Notes: generated by a model not told the origin, from the sequence alone. 64,000 nt of DNA from Flagellimonas okinawensis (GCF_029194005.1 NZ_JARFVA010000003.1:186001-250000); one strand, 5' to 3'; counted from the stretch's first letter, positions 18,082-26,848 are shown. Program-made: numbers and translations.

Positions 18082-19251
18082 TTATGCATTGTTATTTATT
18101 GATAATATTTCATTTATCCAATCGATAAAAGTTCCCTCGAATGGTATAATATTATATCGATTTCTTGCTCTCTTATGATATGGAAAAATACTTTCCAATT
18201 TTTTAATTTGTGTTTGTTCATCCATTAAATCAATAAAGAAAATAACTTTTTCTGTCCCATCAACATTCTCTTCTGCAAATTGTCTAAGCAACAATCTTAT
18301 TAGTGCATCTTCTTCTGGAATACTATAACCAACAATTACAAGTATTTTGGATTCCTGTAAGGTTCTAACTGCTTTAGGAAAAATAGTTTGAAAATATTTT
18401 CCTGTATAATCCTGTTCTCTATTTGGTAAGATTAATGTTGGGGCATTACGGTCTAAATCTCGGGCTGTTTTCTTTGTGTAATCTACAACGAAACCTTGGT
18501 CATTCGAACCAAATATTTCAAAACCTCCATTAAGCTTAATTAAATTTTGAACCAACCAATGTCTATGGATTGTAGTAGGGGTTTTAACTTTGTTCGTGGT
18601 TTTAGGTGTAAAACCTCGATAAGCATATATTAAATGTGTATCATCTTCTCCGAGTGTTTCATCCAATATGGATTCAACTAAAAAATCGTAATTAGTGGTT
18701 ATAAAGTTAATTCTTAAACCTTCTGGTATTTGGTCAGTGTCTCCAGTTGTATGAGATTCCAACCAATTAAAAAAGGAAACAATTTTTTTTTGATTTCGAG
18801 TTGGATTCTGTTCCAATTTTAATTTATAAGAGGCATTTTCAATGTAGTTTATAGGAACAAGCTTATTAAATCTTTTGGTTATAATTGAACTAATCTCATT
18901 TTCAATAATTTCTAAATTGTATTCGTCTATATATCTTCTCCTAAGTGATGGATATTTTTTTTGCATACTAATTTGGTATGCTATTTCTTTAAATTCTTTG
19001 AATTGAATATTACTTAAATCTGTATAGCCAATACTTAGCAAGAACTCAAGAAAATCATCTGTTATATCATCTCTATCCAAAGAAAATAATTCTTGGCCAG
19101 TTGGATATTTTAAATCCCAAGATTTTGAAAAACCAGCACCAAGAAAAAAAGTCATATTTGTGAGACTAATCAATTTTGAGTAATCTTTATTCTTATAACT
19201 AGTTTCCTTGACAATTTCCTGAAATATTTTAGATGAACTTAATTTTGTCAT
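18082..19251 (-). CDS. stand-alone SIR2-domain protein, probable defence effector
   Basis: This 389-residue protein has a SIR2 nucleotide-binding N-terminal part: FFLGAGFSKSWDLKYPTG (phosphate loop), INFITTNYDFLVE with the conserved Asn and Asp, and ILVIVGYSIPEEDALIR near the C-terminus. In SIR2 NADases a KLHG-type His follows; here the comparable place reads LIKLNGG, so the catalytic His may be missing or shifted. SIR2 proteins in defence islands deplete NAD+ during phage infection. No partner gene adjoins it. The gene is AT-rich compared with the integrase, which suggests separate acquisition. Confidence 0.85.
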   Translation of the reverse strand: MTKLSSSKIFQEIVKETSYKNKDYSKLISLTNMTFFLGAGFSKSWDLKYPTGQELFSLDRDDITDDFLEFLLSIGYTDLSNIQFKEFKEIAYQISMQKKYPSLRRRYIDEYNLEIIENEISSIITKRFNKLVPINYIENASYKLKLEQNPTRNQKKIVSFFNWLESHTTGDTDQIPEGLRINFITTNYDFLVESILDETLGEDDTHLIYAYRGFTPKTTNKVKTPTTIHRHWLVQNLIKLNGGFEIFGSNDQGFVVDYTKKTARDLDRNAPTLILPNREQDYTGKYFQTIFPKAVRTLQESKILVIVGYSIPEEDALIRLLLRQFAEENVDGTEKVIFFIDLMDEQTQIKKLESIFPYHKRARNRYNIIPFEGTFIDWINEILSINNNA

Positions 19252-19257
19252 ATTAAT

Positions 19258-19287
19258 GCATACGGTCTCGTATATGAGTAATGGCCG
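19258..19287 (+). repeat. cassette-boundary motif, copy 1
   Basis: The core GTCTCGnnTATGAGTAnTnGC (19265-19285) occurs again in the same orientation at 23899-23919, with 17 of 21 positions identical. This copy lies just upstream of the lone SIR2 gene and downstream of the extended SIR2-HerA operon. The remaining gap to 19501 shows no convincing gene. Confidence 0.55.
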
Positions 19288-19501
19288 ATTTCAAGACACT
19301 AACTATCTGATAGCACCGATCTTTGATTTTTATTTTAATGTTTCAAATTAGTAATTAAACCGTCATTGCTTTTACACTAGGTTGTCCATTCGTACTTTTT
19401 ACTTTTTGACCTGCTCGTTGGCTTAGACACACTATTTTACAAGCCTTGGTCAGTGCCAGTTGGCTCGAGCGGCTTGGCAATGTGGTGGCTACCTGACATG
19501 G

Positions 19502-20530
19502 CTATATAGCGTTAATGTCTTTTTCAACCAATCTGAATTTATCTTTGATATCTTCACCTGTATAAAAGTCGAGTAAGTCCTTTTTAGAAAGAGTACCATC
19601 TTTCAGGAATTTCTTCAAATATTCTTGATTAAATTCCATCAGAAGTAAGGACTTTTCAAGCTGTTTTAAAATTGATTTATTATTCTCAATATTCTTCTGA
19701 ACTAAGTCCTTTATTGTGAGTACTTCATCAATGTCCTTAATAATCCTGTTAACAAGAGCATTCAACAAGTCTTTATCCATCTCGATTTCCCTTGAATTCA
19801 AAGCAATGTCCCTTGCAAGCATATATGCAATAGCAAGATTCGAATAGTCTCCTTTTTGGGAATCGATAATAGCAACCAAACCGATACCAGGAATGAAACC
19901 GACATTTTCAAAGTTTTTAAGTATAGAATTATCCACTAAAGAAATATCAAAGACTATAAGACTTACTTTGGAATCACGGTTGGCTTGAGCTTCTATTAAT
20001 TGGCTCCAAACCGTGTCAGTTTTTCTGGTGAATATTTCTTTGCTGGCAATATCTCCGAGACGTACACTTTTATCAAACTTGCACTCTATCGCGATCTTCA
20101 ATTCAGAATTTCCGTCAATTTCGCAAATGATATCACCGGTTTTGTTTTTGGGTAGATTTCCTGCCGTATTCCCTGTAAGAACAGCTCTATCTTTTAGTTT
20201 CCTATCCGAAAAGTATTGATTGAGAAATTCTGCTATTTCATCCTCAGCAAGCACTCCCTTTATAGTGGATTTATAGAATAGCTCTTTCTTCATTTCGAAG
20301 ATCATTTTTAAACTTTCCAATTCTGTTCCAAGTTCATTGCTGGTTTTAGACAAAAAAGCGGAAATTCGATCTTCCATTAAAGCCAAAACGCCAATATAGA
20401 TAGCTCTTATAAGCTTTTCATCTCGTTCCGTTGCAGGAAGATTATCGAAGTAATTAAATACGATTTCATTGTCCAGTTCAAAACTGGATATCTCTATTCG
20501 CTTAAGTTTTTGATTTAAGGATAATGCCAT
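19502..20530 (-). CDS. PD-(D/E)XK-like nuclease protein at the end of a SIR2-HerA operon
   Basis: The 342-residue protein has an N-terminal helical region (about 1-110) and a central restriction-endonuclease-like core: an Asp in NKTGDIICEID, then ELKIAIECKFDKS with the E-x-K pair. The C-terminal part is helical and charged. I do not recognise a named family; the core resembles nuclease domains found with HerA-type ATPases. Its start codon overlaps the stop of the KTSC gene by one base, so translation is probably coupled. A nuclease acting with the HerA ATPase is inferred from the operon. Confidence 0.78.
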   Translation of the reverse strand: MALSLNQKLKRIEISSFELDNEIVFNYFDNLPATERDEKLIRAIYIGVLALMEDRISAFLSKTSNELGTELESLKMIFEMKKELFYKSTIKGVLAEDEIAEFLNQYFSDRKLKDRAVLTGNTAGNLPKNKTGDIICEIDGNSELKIAIECKFDKSVRLGDIASKEIFTRKTDTVWSQLIEAQANRDSKVSLIVFDISLVDNSILKNFENVGFIPGIGLVAIIDSQKGDYSNLAIAYMLARDIALNSREIEMDKDLLNALVNRIIKDIDEVLTIKDLVQKNIENNKSILKQLEKSLLLMEFNQEYLKKFLKDGTLSKKDLLDFYTGEDIKDKFRLVEKDINAI

Positions 20531-20742
20531 TAGTCTACTTTTTCATAAGGGTATTGCCCTTTAATGTTTTGATGAAGATATGACCCTACTGAGGGGGCAT
20601 CTCTTAGTGCTTCATATTCCAATTGACCAACTCCAGTGTAGTCATACACTGAACCATTAAGAAACCAAACTCTTAGAGTTTCAGTATCCTTATCATAACC
20701 TACTGCTTCGATATTTGAAGATTGGACATATTCCTTTTCCAT
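20530..20742 (-). CDS. KTSC-domain small protein
   Basis: This 70-residue protein reads SSNIEAVGYDKDTETLRVWFLNG-type KTSC fold (seen as SSNIEAVGYD and LRVWFLNGSVYDYTGV), ending SYLHQNIKGQYPYEKVD. KTSC domains are small nucleic-acid-associated folds first noted at the end of some lysyl-tRNA synthetases and in phage or defence contexts. It lies 21 bases after herA and overlaps the nuclease gene by one base. Its role is unknown; an adaptor or sensor in the complex is only a guess. Confidence 0.85.
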   Translation of the reverse strand: MEKEYVQSSNIEAVGYDKDTETLRVWFLNGSVYDYTGVGQLEYEALRDAPSVGSYLHQNIKGQYPYEKVD

Positions 20743-20763
20743 AATCTATTTATTTACTGTTAA

Positions 20764-22575
20764 TTACTTTAGTTTTCTATTTCTCCAACGGAGCATTAAT
20801 TCTTCATATTCTTTTGAATCAGGCTTATCCTTAATCCAACTTTCAGACACCAATGGATCGCTACTTTTAGGTGCATATGGAATTTTATCAAACTTAACTC
20901 TAGATGGAATTTTCACAGCTTCCCCCATTACTAACCCTTCACCGGTTCTAAGACTTGGTAGTATAGAAACTAAATCATTCAGGTCATCAGGCATAACGCT
21001 TCCTACGTGTCCACGATCTTTTGAATTAGTCATTCGTAACGCGATTAAAGACCCTAATTGGCTTAGGACTGTTTCGTCTAATTCGGAAGGTCTCTGAGTT
21101 ATCAGAAGTAATCCAACACCGTATTTACGCCCTTCTTTTGCAATTGTCTGAACTATTCTTGATGAGATAGAATTTTCGCCAGCCTTTAGATAGCTATGAG
21201 CTTCTTCTAACGCTAACATTATTGGTTGATTTCTTCCCCCAACATTAAGTTCTTGCCCCCAAAACAAGGAATCGTAGATTATCTTCAATATCGTACCAGA
21301 AATAGATGTCATTATTTCTGATGGCACACCTGATAAATCTAGAATTGTTATTGGACTATCATGATTCAACCAATCAGATAATAAAAAGTCTAAATCCCTC
21401 TTTACATTACCATCAATATCAGGATGATAATCATCCAAATCGAAAAGGAATTTATACCTATCATCTAGAATTCGATTCCTCACACCATTTAAGTAGGTCA
21501 AAATCCCCATTGCCCCTCGATTAATATTAGGATTTCCTCCTCCTGTAGCTGGAGGATGGTGTTGGCTTGGGATAAGTTTTTCTGAATCACCATCTTCTAT
21601 TCTCTCAACCAATTGAAGTTCAGTGTCTGTACCAACTTTCACTTTATTGAATACTTGCTTTTCAAAATCATCTAAATCATACCAAAGTTGATTTATGCTG
21701 AAGGGAATAGGACTGTCGGCATTCAAAGAATGTTCAAGCGGAGGTTTGTTTAGGTGCTTAGCTGACTCTATTTTTCTTTTCTGAATCTCAACCCTTATTG
21801 AATCAGATGCAGTTTCTTTTAGCGTGCCAGGAAAAACGGAAAACAACTCATTGTAAGGAAGAGCCCAGAAAGGTATTTTGAGCTCATTTTCATTATTTGC
21901 TTTATCAGCACCAATTTTAAATACCTTACTATGAGCTTTTAAAGTTTCATTATACTCGCCATGTGGATCTATTAACAATATCCTAGATGATTTGAACTTT
22001 TCATTCGAAGCTATAGCATCCAATATTATTGAAACAGTATTAGACTTTCCGCTGCCAGTACTGCCGACAATTGCACTGTGACGTGATAAGAATTTATTTA
22101 AGTCTATATGAGCAGGTAAGCTTTCGGAAGCACTAATTTGACCGACTGTAAGTGAACTTTCACTATCAATTTCACTGTAGATTATCCTTAAGTCATCTAT
22201 TGTGACTAGGTGAACTTCATCATCAGGGGTAGGATATTGAATAACGCCTCTTTCAAACCTATTTCTTACTCTTTCACCAACTAAAACAACAGATATCCAG
22301 CGCATACCCTGTTGATGATCCTCAAATGTTTCCTTGTTTATTAGTTTTTCGGGAATTGCATCGGCACCAGCTTGAGTAACAATCCCGTATAAATGAGCAT
22401 ATCCAAGTGGAATCCTCACGAAAGAACCAATCTGTCCTATACGATAAACAATACCGTTAATAATTGGCATTGATGATTTGAAATCATCAGATAGCTTGAT
22501 TGATAAACGACTTCCGTTTACACTTTTGACCTGCCCAATTATCGTATGTATTTGATCAATCATAGCGGCCTTCAT
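20764..22575 (-). CDS. herA: HerA-type (DUF87) hexameric ATPase of a SIR2-HerA defence system
   Basis: The 603-residue protein has an N-terminal HerA-ATP synthase barrel (about 1-140). The FtsK/HerA ATPase core carries Walker A IVGSTGSGKSNTVS, LLIDPHGEYNET, a Walker B-like MLALEEAHSYLKAG and LLITQRPSELDETVLS. The C-terminus ends with the brace typical of HerA. It forms a ring-shaped DNA translocase or ATPase and, in SIR2-HerA (Nezha-type) systems, assembles with SIR2 to degrade NAD+ or DNA. It overlaps the SIR2 gene by 20 bases, so the two are translationally coupled. Confidence 0.92.
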   Translation of the reverse strand: MKAAMIDQIHTIIGQVKSVNGSRLSIKLSDDFKSSMPIINGIVYRIGQIGSFVRIPLGYAHLYGIVTQAGADAIPEKLINKETFEDHQQGMRWISVVLVGERVRNRFERGVIQYPTPDDEVHLVTIDDLRIIYSEIDSESSLTVGQISASESLPAHIDLNKFLSRHSAIVGSTGSGKSNTVSIILDAIASNEKFKSSRILLIDPHGEYNETLKAHSKVFKIGADKANNENELKIPFWALPYNELFSVFPGTLKETASDSIRVEIQKRKIESAKHLNKPPLEHSLNADSPIPFSINQLWYDLDDFEKQVFNKVKVGTDTELQLVERIEDGDSEKLIPSQHHPPATGGGNPNINRGAMGILTYLNGVRNRILDDRYKFLFDLDDYHPDIDGNVKRDLDFLLSDWLNHDSPITILDLSGVPSEIMTSISGTILKIIYDSLFWGQELNVGGRNQPIMLALEEAHSYLKAGENSISSRIVQTIAKEGRKYGVGLLLITQRPSELDETVLSQLGSLIALRMTNSKDRGHVGSVMPDDLNDLVSILPSLRTGEGLVMGEAVKIPSRVKFDKIPYAPKSSDPLVSESWIKDKPDSKEYEELMLRWRNRKLK

Positions 22576-23827
22576 TTGGATATGAAAGGTCTACAAGGAA
22601 TTCAATAAGAGCGTTGAAGTCTACTAGTTTTAGTTCGCCAGTTGGAAGTTCCTTTTCATCGCCTTGTCCTTTATCAGCTTCTGGTAATGGAGCATCCCTA
22701 TCAAAAAATTGGTCAATGAATTCAAAATCATCCTTGGCTGGCTCACGTTTAAGCGCCCATTTACCAAAAATTCCACCAATCAGGGCAGATTTATTTCCGC
22801 AAATCATGAATTTATTAGAGTTCCTCCCGACTTTGATTGCGGTAGAATCTTCGTTAAGGGATTTGTCGAAAACCAGCGCAATTACAGTTGTTGATTTTGA
22901 TTGAGCTAAAGCATTGATAATGGTATCGTTGATATGTTCGTCTCCAAATGAATAGCCACAAATAAATAGAACGCCATCATCCTTTTTTATGAATGAGGAA
23001 AGTCGCTCTATATAGCTAGAATACGGTTGTTTTCTAGAATCGTCATATTTGAGAAGAGAAGGATAAATGACAATTCCATCATCGCTTATTTCTCTACTTC
23101 TTATTATTCTTTCTTCCTTGTCGTCATAACCCCAGCCTAAGGAACCATGTAGTTTCCATAGTCTAGTCCATTTTGGTATCAAATAATCATTCTCAACACT
23201 TACTGGGTCGAAAAAAGGTTTGTAACCACCCACAAACCCATCAAAATAAGGCAGTTTTTTAGATTCAAATCCTAATTCAAAGAGGTAATCATAGTTGGTG
23301 GTGAAGACTTCTACAGCATTTTTTCGGGAAGCATTATTCACCCATCGTGCAAAATCAACATGAAGTTGGGAGGATTTCTCTATATCTATATTCGGGTTAT
23401 TGTGCACGGAAACCAAGGATCGTATTTCTTTTTGGAAAAGTGTTCTCAATTCTTTCAACTCTTTTTTGTTAAGTCCACATAAAGTGTCCTTGCCAACTAC
23501 TTTCAATTTTTGGTCAATAGAAGAAATGATATTCTCAAGCATAAAGGCAGAATCGTTTTCTTCTAACTCAGTTTTGATAGTTTCCAATGCATTTTTTAAT
23601 TTGTTATCGGTAATCCCGTCAAGAATTGAATCTGTCATAGCCCAGACTCCAGGAATTAATGGCTTAATTCTGTTTTTTTCATCCTTTATGGGCTCCCCGT
23701 GTTTATCAGTAAGAGGAGCAGCCATTGATGTTCCAGCACCAAACAGAAATCCTATCCGAATTGTATTGTTGATTAGAATTTGTTGAATGCCTCTTATGAA
23801 TTCCCTTGGGTCATGTACTCTTTCCAT
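22556..23827 (-). CDS. SIR2-domain effector of a SIR2-HerA defence system
   Basis: The 423-residue protein carries the full SIR2 defence motif set: GFLFGAGTSMAAPL, EVFTTNYDYLFELG (Asn-Tyr-Asp), LWKLHGSLGWG with the catalytic His, and LFICGYSFGDEHIND. Intact Asn and His residues predict NADase activity. It is the first gene of a four-gene minus-strand operon and overlaps herA. The family is known to protect against phages by NAD+ depletion with HerA. The start at MERVHDPREFIRGIQQIL is the first in frame and plausible. Confidence 0.92.
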   Translation of the reverse strand: MERVHDPREFIRGIQQILINNTIRIGFLFGAGTSMAAPLTDKHGEPIKDEKNRIKPLIPGVWAMTDSILDGITDNKLKNALETIKTELEENDSAFMLENIISSIDQKLKVVGKDTLCGLNKKELKELRTLFQKEIRSLVSVHNNPNIDIEKSSQLHVDFARWVNNASRKNAVEVFTTNYDYLFELGFESKKLPYFDGFVGGYKPFFDPVSVENDYLIPKWTRLWKLHGSLGWGYDDKEERIIRSREISDDGIVIYPSLLKYDDSRKQPYSSYIERLSSFIKKDDGVLFICGYSFGDEHINDTIINALAQSKSTTVIALVFDKSLNEDSTAIKVGRNSNKFMICGNKSALIGGIFGKWALKREPAKDDFEFIDQFFDRDAPLPEADKGQGDEKELPTGELKLVDFNALIEFLVDLSYPNEGRYD

Positions 23828-23890
23828 TGTCTTCTTTTTCCCTCACCAGTTTATTTGATTCCCTGTCGAGTGTTGGCTCTTTTGTATGCC

Positions 23891-24030
23891 GCACAATTGT
23901 CTCGGCTATGAGTAGTTGCGTGGGTTAGTGATTAATTTAGCAATTACACACTAACCTGAAAATCCATGTAGATTTTCAGAAGTAGGTGAGAACAAGCAAT
24001 TACTTTTAGTCATCTTTGTTGTGCGTAGGC
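23891..24030. repeat. cassette-boundary region, copy 2, with hairpins
   Basis: It holds the second GTCTCGnnTATGAGTAnTnGC core (23899-23919), an inverted pair GGTTAGTG/CACTAACC, a perfect hairpin CTGAAAATC-catgta-GATTTTCAG, and GTTGTGCGTAGGC at 24018-24030. The last element is repeated inverted, with one mismatch, on the far side of the Shedu gene. No gene is visible here. Confidence 0.55.
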
Positions 24031-24032
24031 TT

Positions 24033-25397
24033 TTATTTTACAATATTGTCTTTATAGTTTTCAGCCATATTCAAAAGTTCATCAAATGTGATTATTCTAA
24101 TATTGTTTAATCCATTTCTAAGTTTAGTAAAATCACGTTTAACTTTTTCAAATTCGGCTTCAGTTTGTTTAATTCCTGAAACAAGATTATCATAGCTAGA
24201 AATTACAATTAGGCCTTCAGGTCTATAGATATTACCCTCCAAAATTTTACCCTTTATATCGGCTTTCATTGTCTTTTTCTTTATTTTTTCCTGTATCAAT
24301 GCGTCCATATAATTTATTGTCTGAATGATAGCTTTACTCATTTCAGAAGAAAAAGCATAATTATCGTGACTTGGGTCTTTTGTCAAAGCTTTTTTTAAAT
24401 GAGTTTTTATTTCAATGACGTCAACACCACCATAATGATTGATTCCAATAAAATCTGGGTATTTCTTTTTGACACTTACATTTAATTCTATTTTTGGGTA
24501 GATTTCTCGATATGCAAAAATTAAAAAGGATAAATAGTTTTCGAAATACTTTTGCCAGACAGATTCTAGTTGTTTTATTTTCCTTCCATCAGGCTCCACT
24601 TTCTTAATTATTTTTTTAGCCCTTTGAGTTTTTAAATCAGTGCTTTTAAGAGATAAGACTTCCCTTCCAAGTTTGATAATATCTTCTAATCTGGCTTTTA
24701 TGAAATAATCGTTTAACTTGATTAGGAAATCAGAACCGAATACTTCTTTTTGGATTAACTTTAAAGTTAAGTCTTGAAGAGAAATTAAATCATTATCATT
24801 CAAGTACTTTAAAAAATCTGCTTTTTTTCGTTTAGTTGATAGATTAAAACGGTCTACCAAAAAAGTAAACTCCCCTTTATTTGAAAGTGTTTTTCTCTCT
24901 TTTTCAATTCCAAAATAGGCTCTTTGATATTCTCTAGATTTATAGGATACAAATTTTCCCTGATAAACTTTTGCATCATCGTATATCTCATTGTAAGTCT
25001 GAATTACAGCTGTAATAGATTCAGGACTAATGGAAACGGTATTTCCATTAACCTCATAATCATCTGTGTCTTCAGTGATTGAAATGCATTCGATATTTCT
25101 GTTATTGAAATCGAATACTTCATTGAATTTTGCGTAGTGACGTAATTTTAAATTACGTGTCAAAACACTTGAGGCATCAAAATTTGTTGGAAATTCTAAC
25201 CTTGTCAAATTAATGTAACTATTTTCAAAAGTTACTTCTCCTTCATCAGACTCCTTTCTGTCAAGTAAATTCAGAGTTGCAATTCCATTTTCAACAGAAA
25301 GTAAGTCCTGTTCACTATCTTGGATTGAAACTTGATTGTTTTCAACATTCAGTTCCTCCCATTCTAAGTCCTGTATTTTCTGTATTAAATTTTGCAT
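24033..25397 (-). CDS. sduA: Shedu-like (DUF4263) immune nuclease
   Basis: This 454-residue protein has a variable N-terminal half and a C-terminal Shedu domain starting near ESVWQKYFENYLSFLIF. The nuclease core reads KKKYPDFIGINHYGGVDVIEIKTHLKKALTK, seen as PDFIGIN and VDVIEIKTH, with the D...E-x-K catalytic set of PD-(D/E)XK enzymes. Shedu is a single-gene anti-phage system. The gene is AT-rich, stands alone on the minus strand, and is flanked by 13-bp inverted repeats. The symbol follows the known SduA name; the assignment rests on the motif order. Confidence 0.85.
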   Translation of the reverse strand: MQNLIQKIQDLEWEELNVENNQVSIQDSEQDLLSVENGIATLNLLDRKESDEGEVTFENSYINLTRLEFPTNFDASSVLTRNLKLRHYAKFNEVFDFNNRNIECISITEDTDDYEVNGNTVSISPESITAVIQTYNEIYDDAKVYQGKFVSYKSREYQRAYFGIEKERKTLSNKGEFTFLVDRFNLSTKRKKADFLKYLNDNDLISLQDLTLKLIQKEVFGSDFLIKLNDYFIKARLEDIIKLGREVLSLKSTDLKTQRAKKIIKKVEPDGRKIKQLESVWQKYFENYLSFLIFAYREIYPKIELNVSVKKKYPDFIGINHYGGVDVIEIKTHLKKALTKDPSHDNYAFSSEMSKAIIQTINYMDALIQEKIKKKTMKADIKGKILEGNIYRPEGLIVISSYDNLVSGIKQTEAEFEKVKRDFTKLRNGLNNIRIITFDELLNMAENYKDNIVK

Positions 25398-25416
25398 TCT
25401 GTTTTTGGTGGCTTAC

Positions 25417-25484
25417 GCACAACTTGTTTATAGCAGACTATTGTGCATGCACCACCAAAATAGTCTGCTATAAACAAGTTCCGC
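25417..25484. repeat. 20-bp perfect inverted repeat upstream of the Shedu gene, attC-like
   Basis: Arms at 25421-25440 and 25461-25480 are perfectly complementary (left arm starts AACTTGTTTATAG) with a 20-base loop. The outer boxes read GCACAAC (25417-25423) and GTTCCGC (25478-25484). The layout resembles an integron attC site, but the boxes do not fully match RYYYAAC/GTTRRRY. It could equally be a terminator for a plus-strand transcript or a MITE-like hairpin. Confidence 0.6.
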
Positions 25485-25614
25485 TTCATAATACAAAGCA
25501 TAGCTTCATTATCTTTCAATAAAATTTGGGGGAGATGAGGCTAAATGTAAGAATTTTCCAGAAAAGGAAAATGTGAATTTCCGTAAGGATATAAAAAGTG
25601 AAAGAGGGATTAAG

Positions 25615-26028
25615 TTATTCTTCAATTATAGTCAAATATTCTAATTCGCCGTTGTCCCATTGAAGAAGTTCATCATTGTTTAACCTTTTGATTGAAAGTA
25701 CTTCAAACCGTTTTTTTACATTTCCGTTTTTATCAACTTCATGCTTTTTGGTGTCAGGTTTTAATAATTTCAATCTGATTCTTACCAAATCGCTTTTTAA
25801 AATCTCCTTGGGAAAAATATCTTGATATGATTTTAAATTTAATGCTTTTGCAGCCCTCGCCATCATTCTCATATTGTATTTAGCTCTGCTCTTCGGGTTT
25901 TCTATTTGTCCAACGTAACCCTCAGAAACTCCTATGCGTTGTGCCAATTCTACTTGATCTATATATGGGTTTGACTTTACCCTCAGTTCTCTTAAGCTTT
26001 CAATCACATGGAAGTCAATATGCGACAT
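25615..26028 (-). CDS. XRE-family helix-turn-helix regulator
   Basis: The start is placed at ATG 26028 (MSHIDFHVIESLREL) because the 23 codons upstream are hydrophobic and atypical. The 137-residue protein has a helix-turn-helix domain in its first 70 residues: QVELAQRIGVSEGYVGQIENPKSRAKYN. A C-terminal part without a recognisable domain follows. It may regulate the defence block or the RNA gene upstream, which it faces divergently across about 120 bases. The DNA target is unknown. Confidence 0.85.
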   Translation of the reverse strand: MSHIDFHVIESLRELRVKSNPYIDQVELAQRIGVSEGYVGQIENPKSRAKYNMRMMARAAKALNLKSYQDIFPKEILKSDLVRIRLKLLKPDTKKHEVDKNGNVKKRFEVLSIKRLNNDELLQWDNGELEYLTIIEE

Positions 26029-26144
26029 TATTATTTCTATTATCATTTTGCATATATATAAGTATGTGAATGACATGATTTGAAAAACAACATTCACATA
26101 TACATGACTGTGTAAATATTTTTTATATATTAGCCTTGATTATT

Positions 26145-26152
26145 TATTTTTG
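26145..26152 (+). promoter_or_regulatory. -7 promoter element of the candidate small RNA
   Basis: TATTTTTG is an exact TAnnTTTG match lying 45 bases before the first stem of the structured RNA. There is no good TTTG box 19-21 bases upstream; the region there is T/A-rich. Confidence 0.4.
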
Positions 26153-26158
26153 CGATTC

Positions 26159-26332
26159 TTCGTATAGAACATATTTGAAGCTTTCGCTTAGAATCTCATA
26201 GTAGAAAACTGGTAATTTTATGCAGATGAGAGGATAAGTAGATTGCTCACGACCCGGGGCGTGGGCTTTCTTATCATCTGCAAGGTATACCAGTACCTCT
26301 ACTATGGTAAGTTGAGTTCCGCGCCTTTTTTT
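26159..26332 (+). ncRNA. candidate structured small RNA of about 170 nt
   Basis: Five nested helices stack into one rod. CATAGTAGA (26197-26205) pairs with 26298-26306, ACTGGTA (26208-26214) with 26288-26294, and TGCAGAT (26221-26227) with 26276-26282. GATAAG (26233-26238) pairs with 26270-26275, and GCTCACG (26245-26251) with 26260-26266 (one G-T pair), capped by ACCCGGGG. The unit is preceded by a TAnnTTTG element and followed by GCGCC and seven T residues at 26326-26332. No reading frame fits. It may be a conserved flavobacterial RNA (6S-Flavo or Flavo-1 are possibilities to test), but I cannot name it with confidence. Confidence 0.6.
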
Positions 26333-26848
26333 GGTAATTGGTTTTTCTTCAGCTTTTTTCTTAGCGTTTAGTTTCTTTTACATTTCGAGGCATCGCCCAA
26401 CCAATGGGTTATGGGAAACAAAAGGCTTATTTTTTTAACAGAGCATTTATCTTTGGTCGGTTCCAGTTCTGGAGCGGGCCTGACCCTATTTGATATTCTC
26501 TTTAAGAAAAAGCCAAAAAATCCTATTTAACTCTAAGACTATAGTTTTGGGATATACGCAACATTTTTCCGGTTCACAAAATCACTTTTCCCATAACTGA
26601 CAGATACACTTTTAGGGCAACCGGCCCAATCACGAAATCTTAGTCATTTTCCATCTAGGAATCCTATTTCCAGGCACCATTACTGCTTGGACAGGGTGTC
26701 CTATATCCGAACCTAAATGCCCTTAGGGAAGTTACGACTTTGTCTTGACTTTTCGGGCAGTGTGGCTAAAACCCTTTGGGCAATCGAACAATTGCCCTAT
26801 GGGAAATAAAATTCCAACGAACTCTTTTAATCAAACGAACTCAACGTA
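26333..26848 (+). other. 516-bp non-coding leader of the SusCD operon with hairpins
   Basis: No gene is visible. The stretch has several short palindromes, for example CCCAaccaaTGGG. A larger hairpin at 26772-26803, GGGCAAT-cgaaca-ATTGCCC extended by CCC/GGG, lies 46 bases before the susC start. It is probably a long 5' leader or operator region. No -7/-33 pair stands out. Confidence 0.5.

Noticed and set aside
26159..26332. Reading the structured RNA as a tRNA or a riboswitch of susC
   Set aside because: There is no cloverleaf, and the unit ends in its own T-run more than 500 bases before susC, so a separate RNA fits better.
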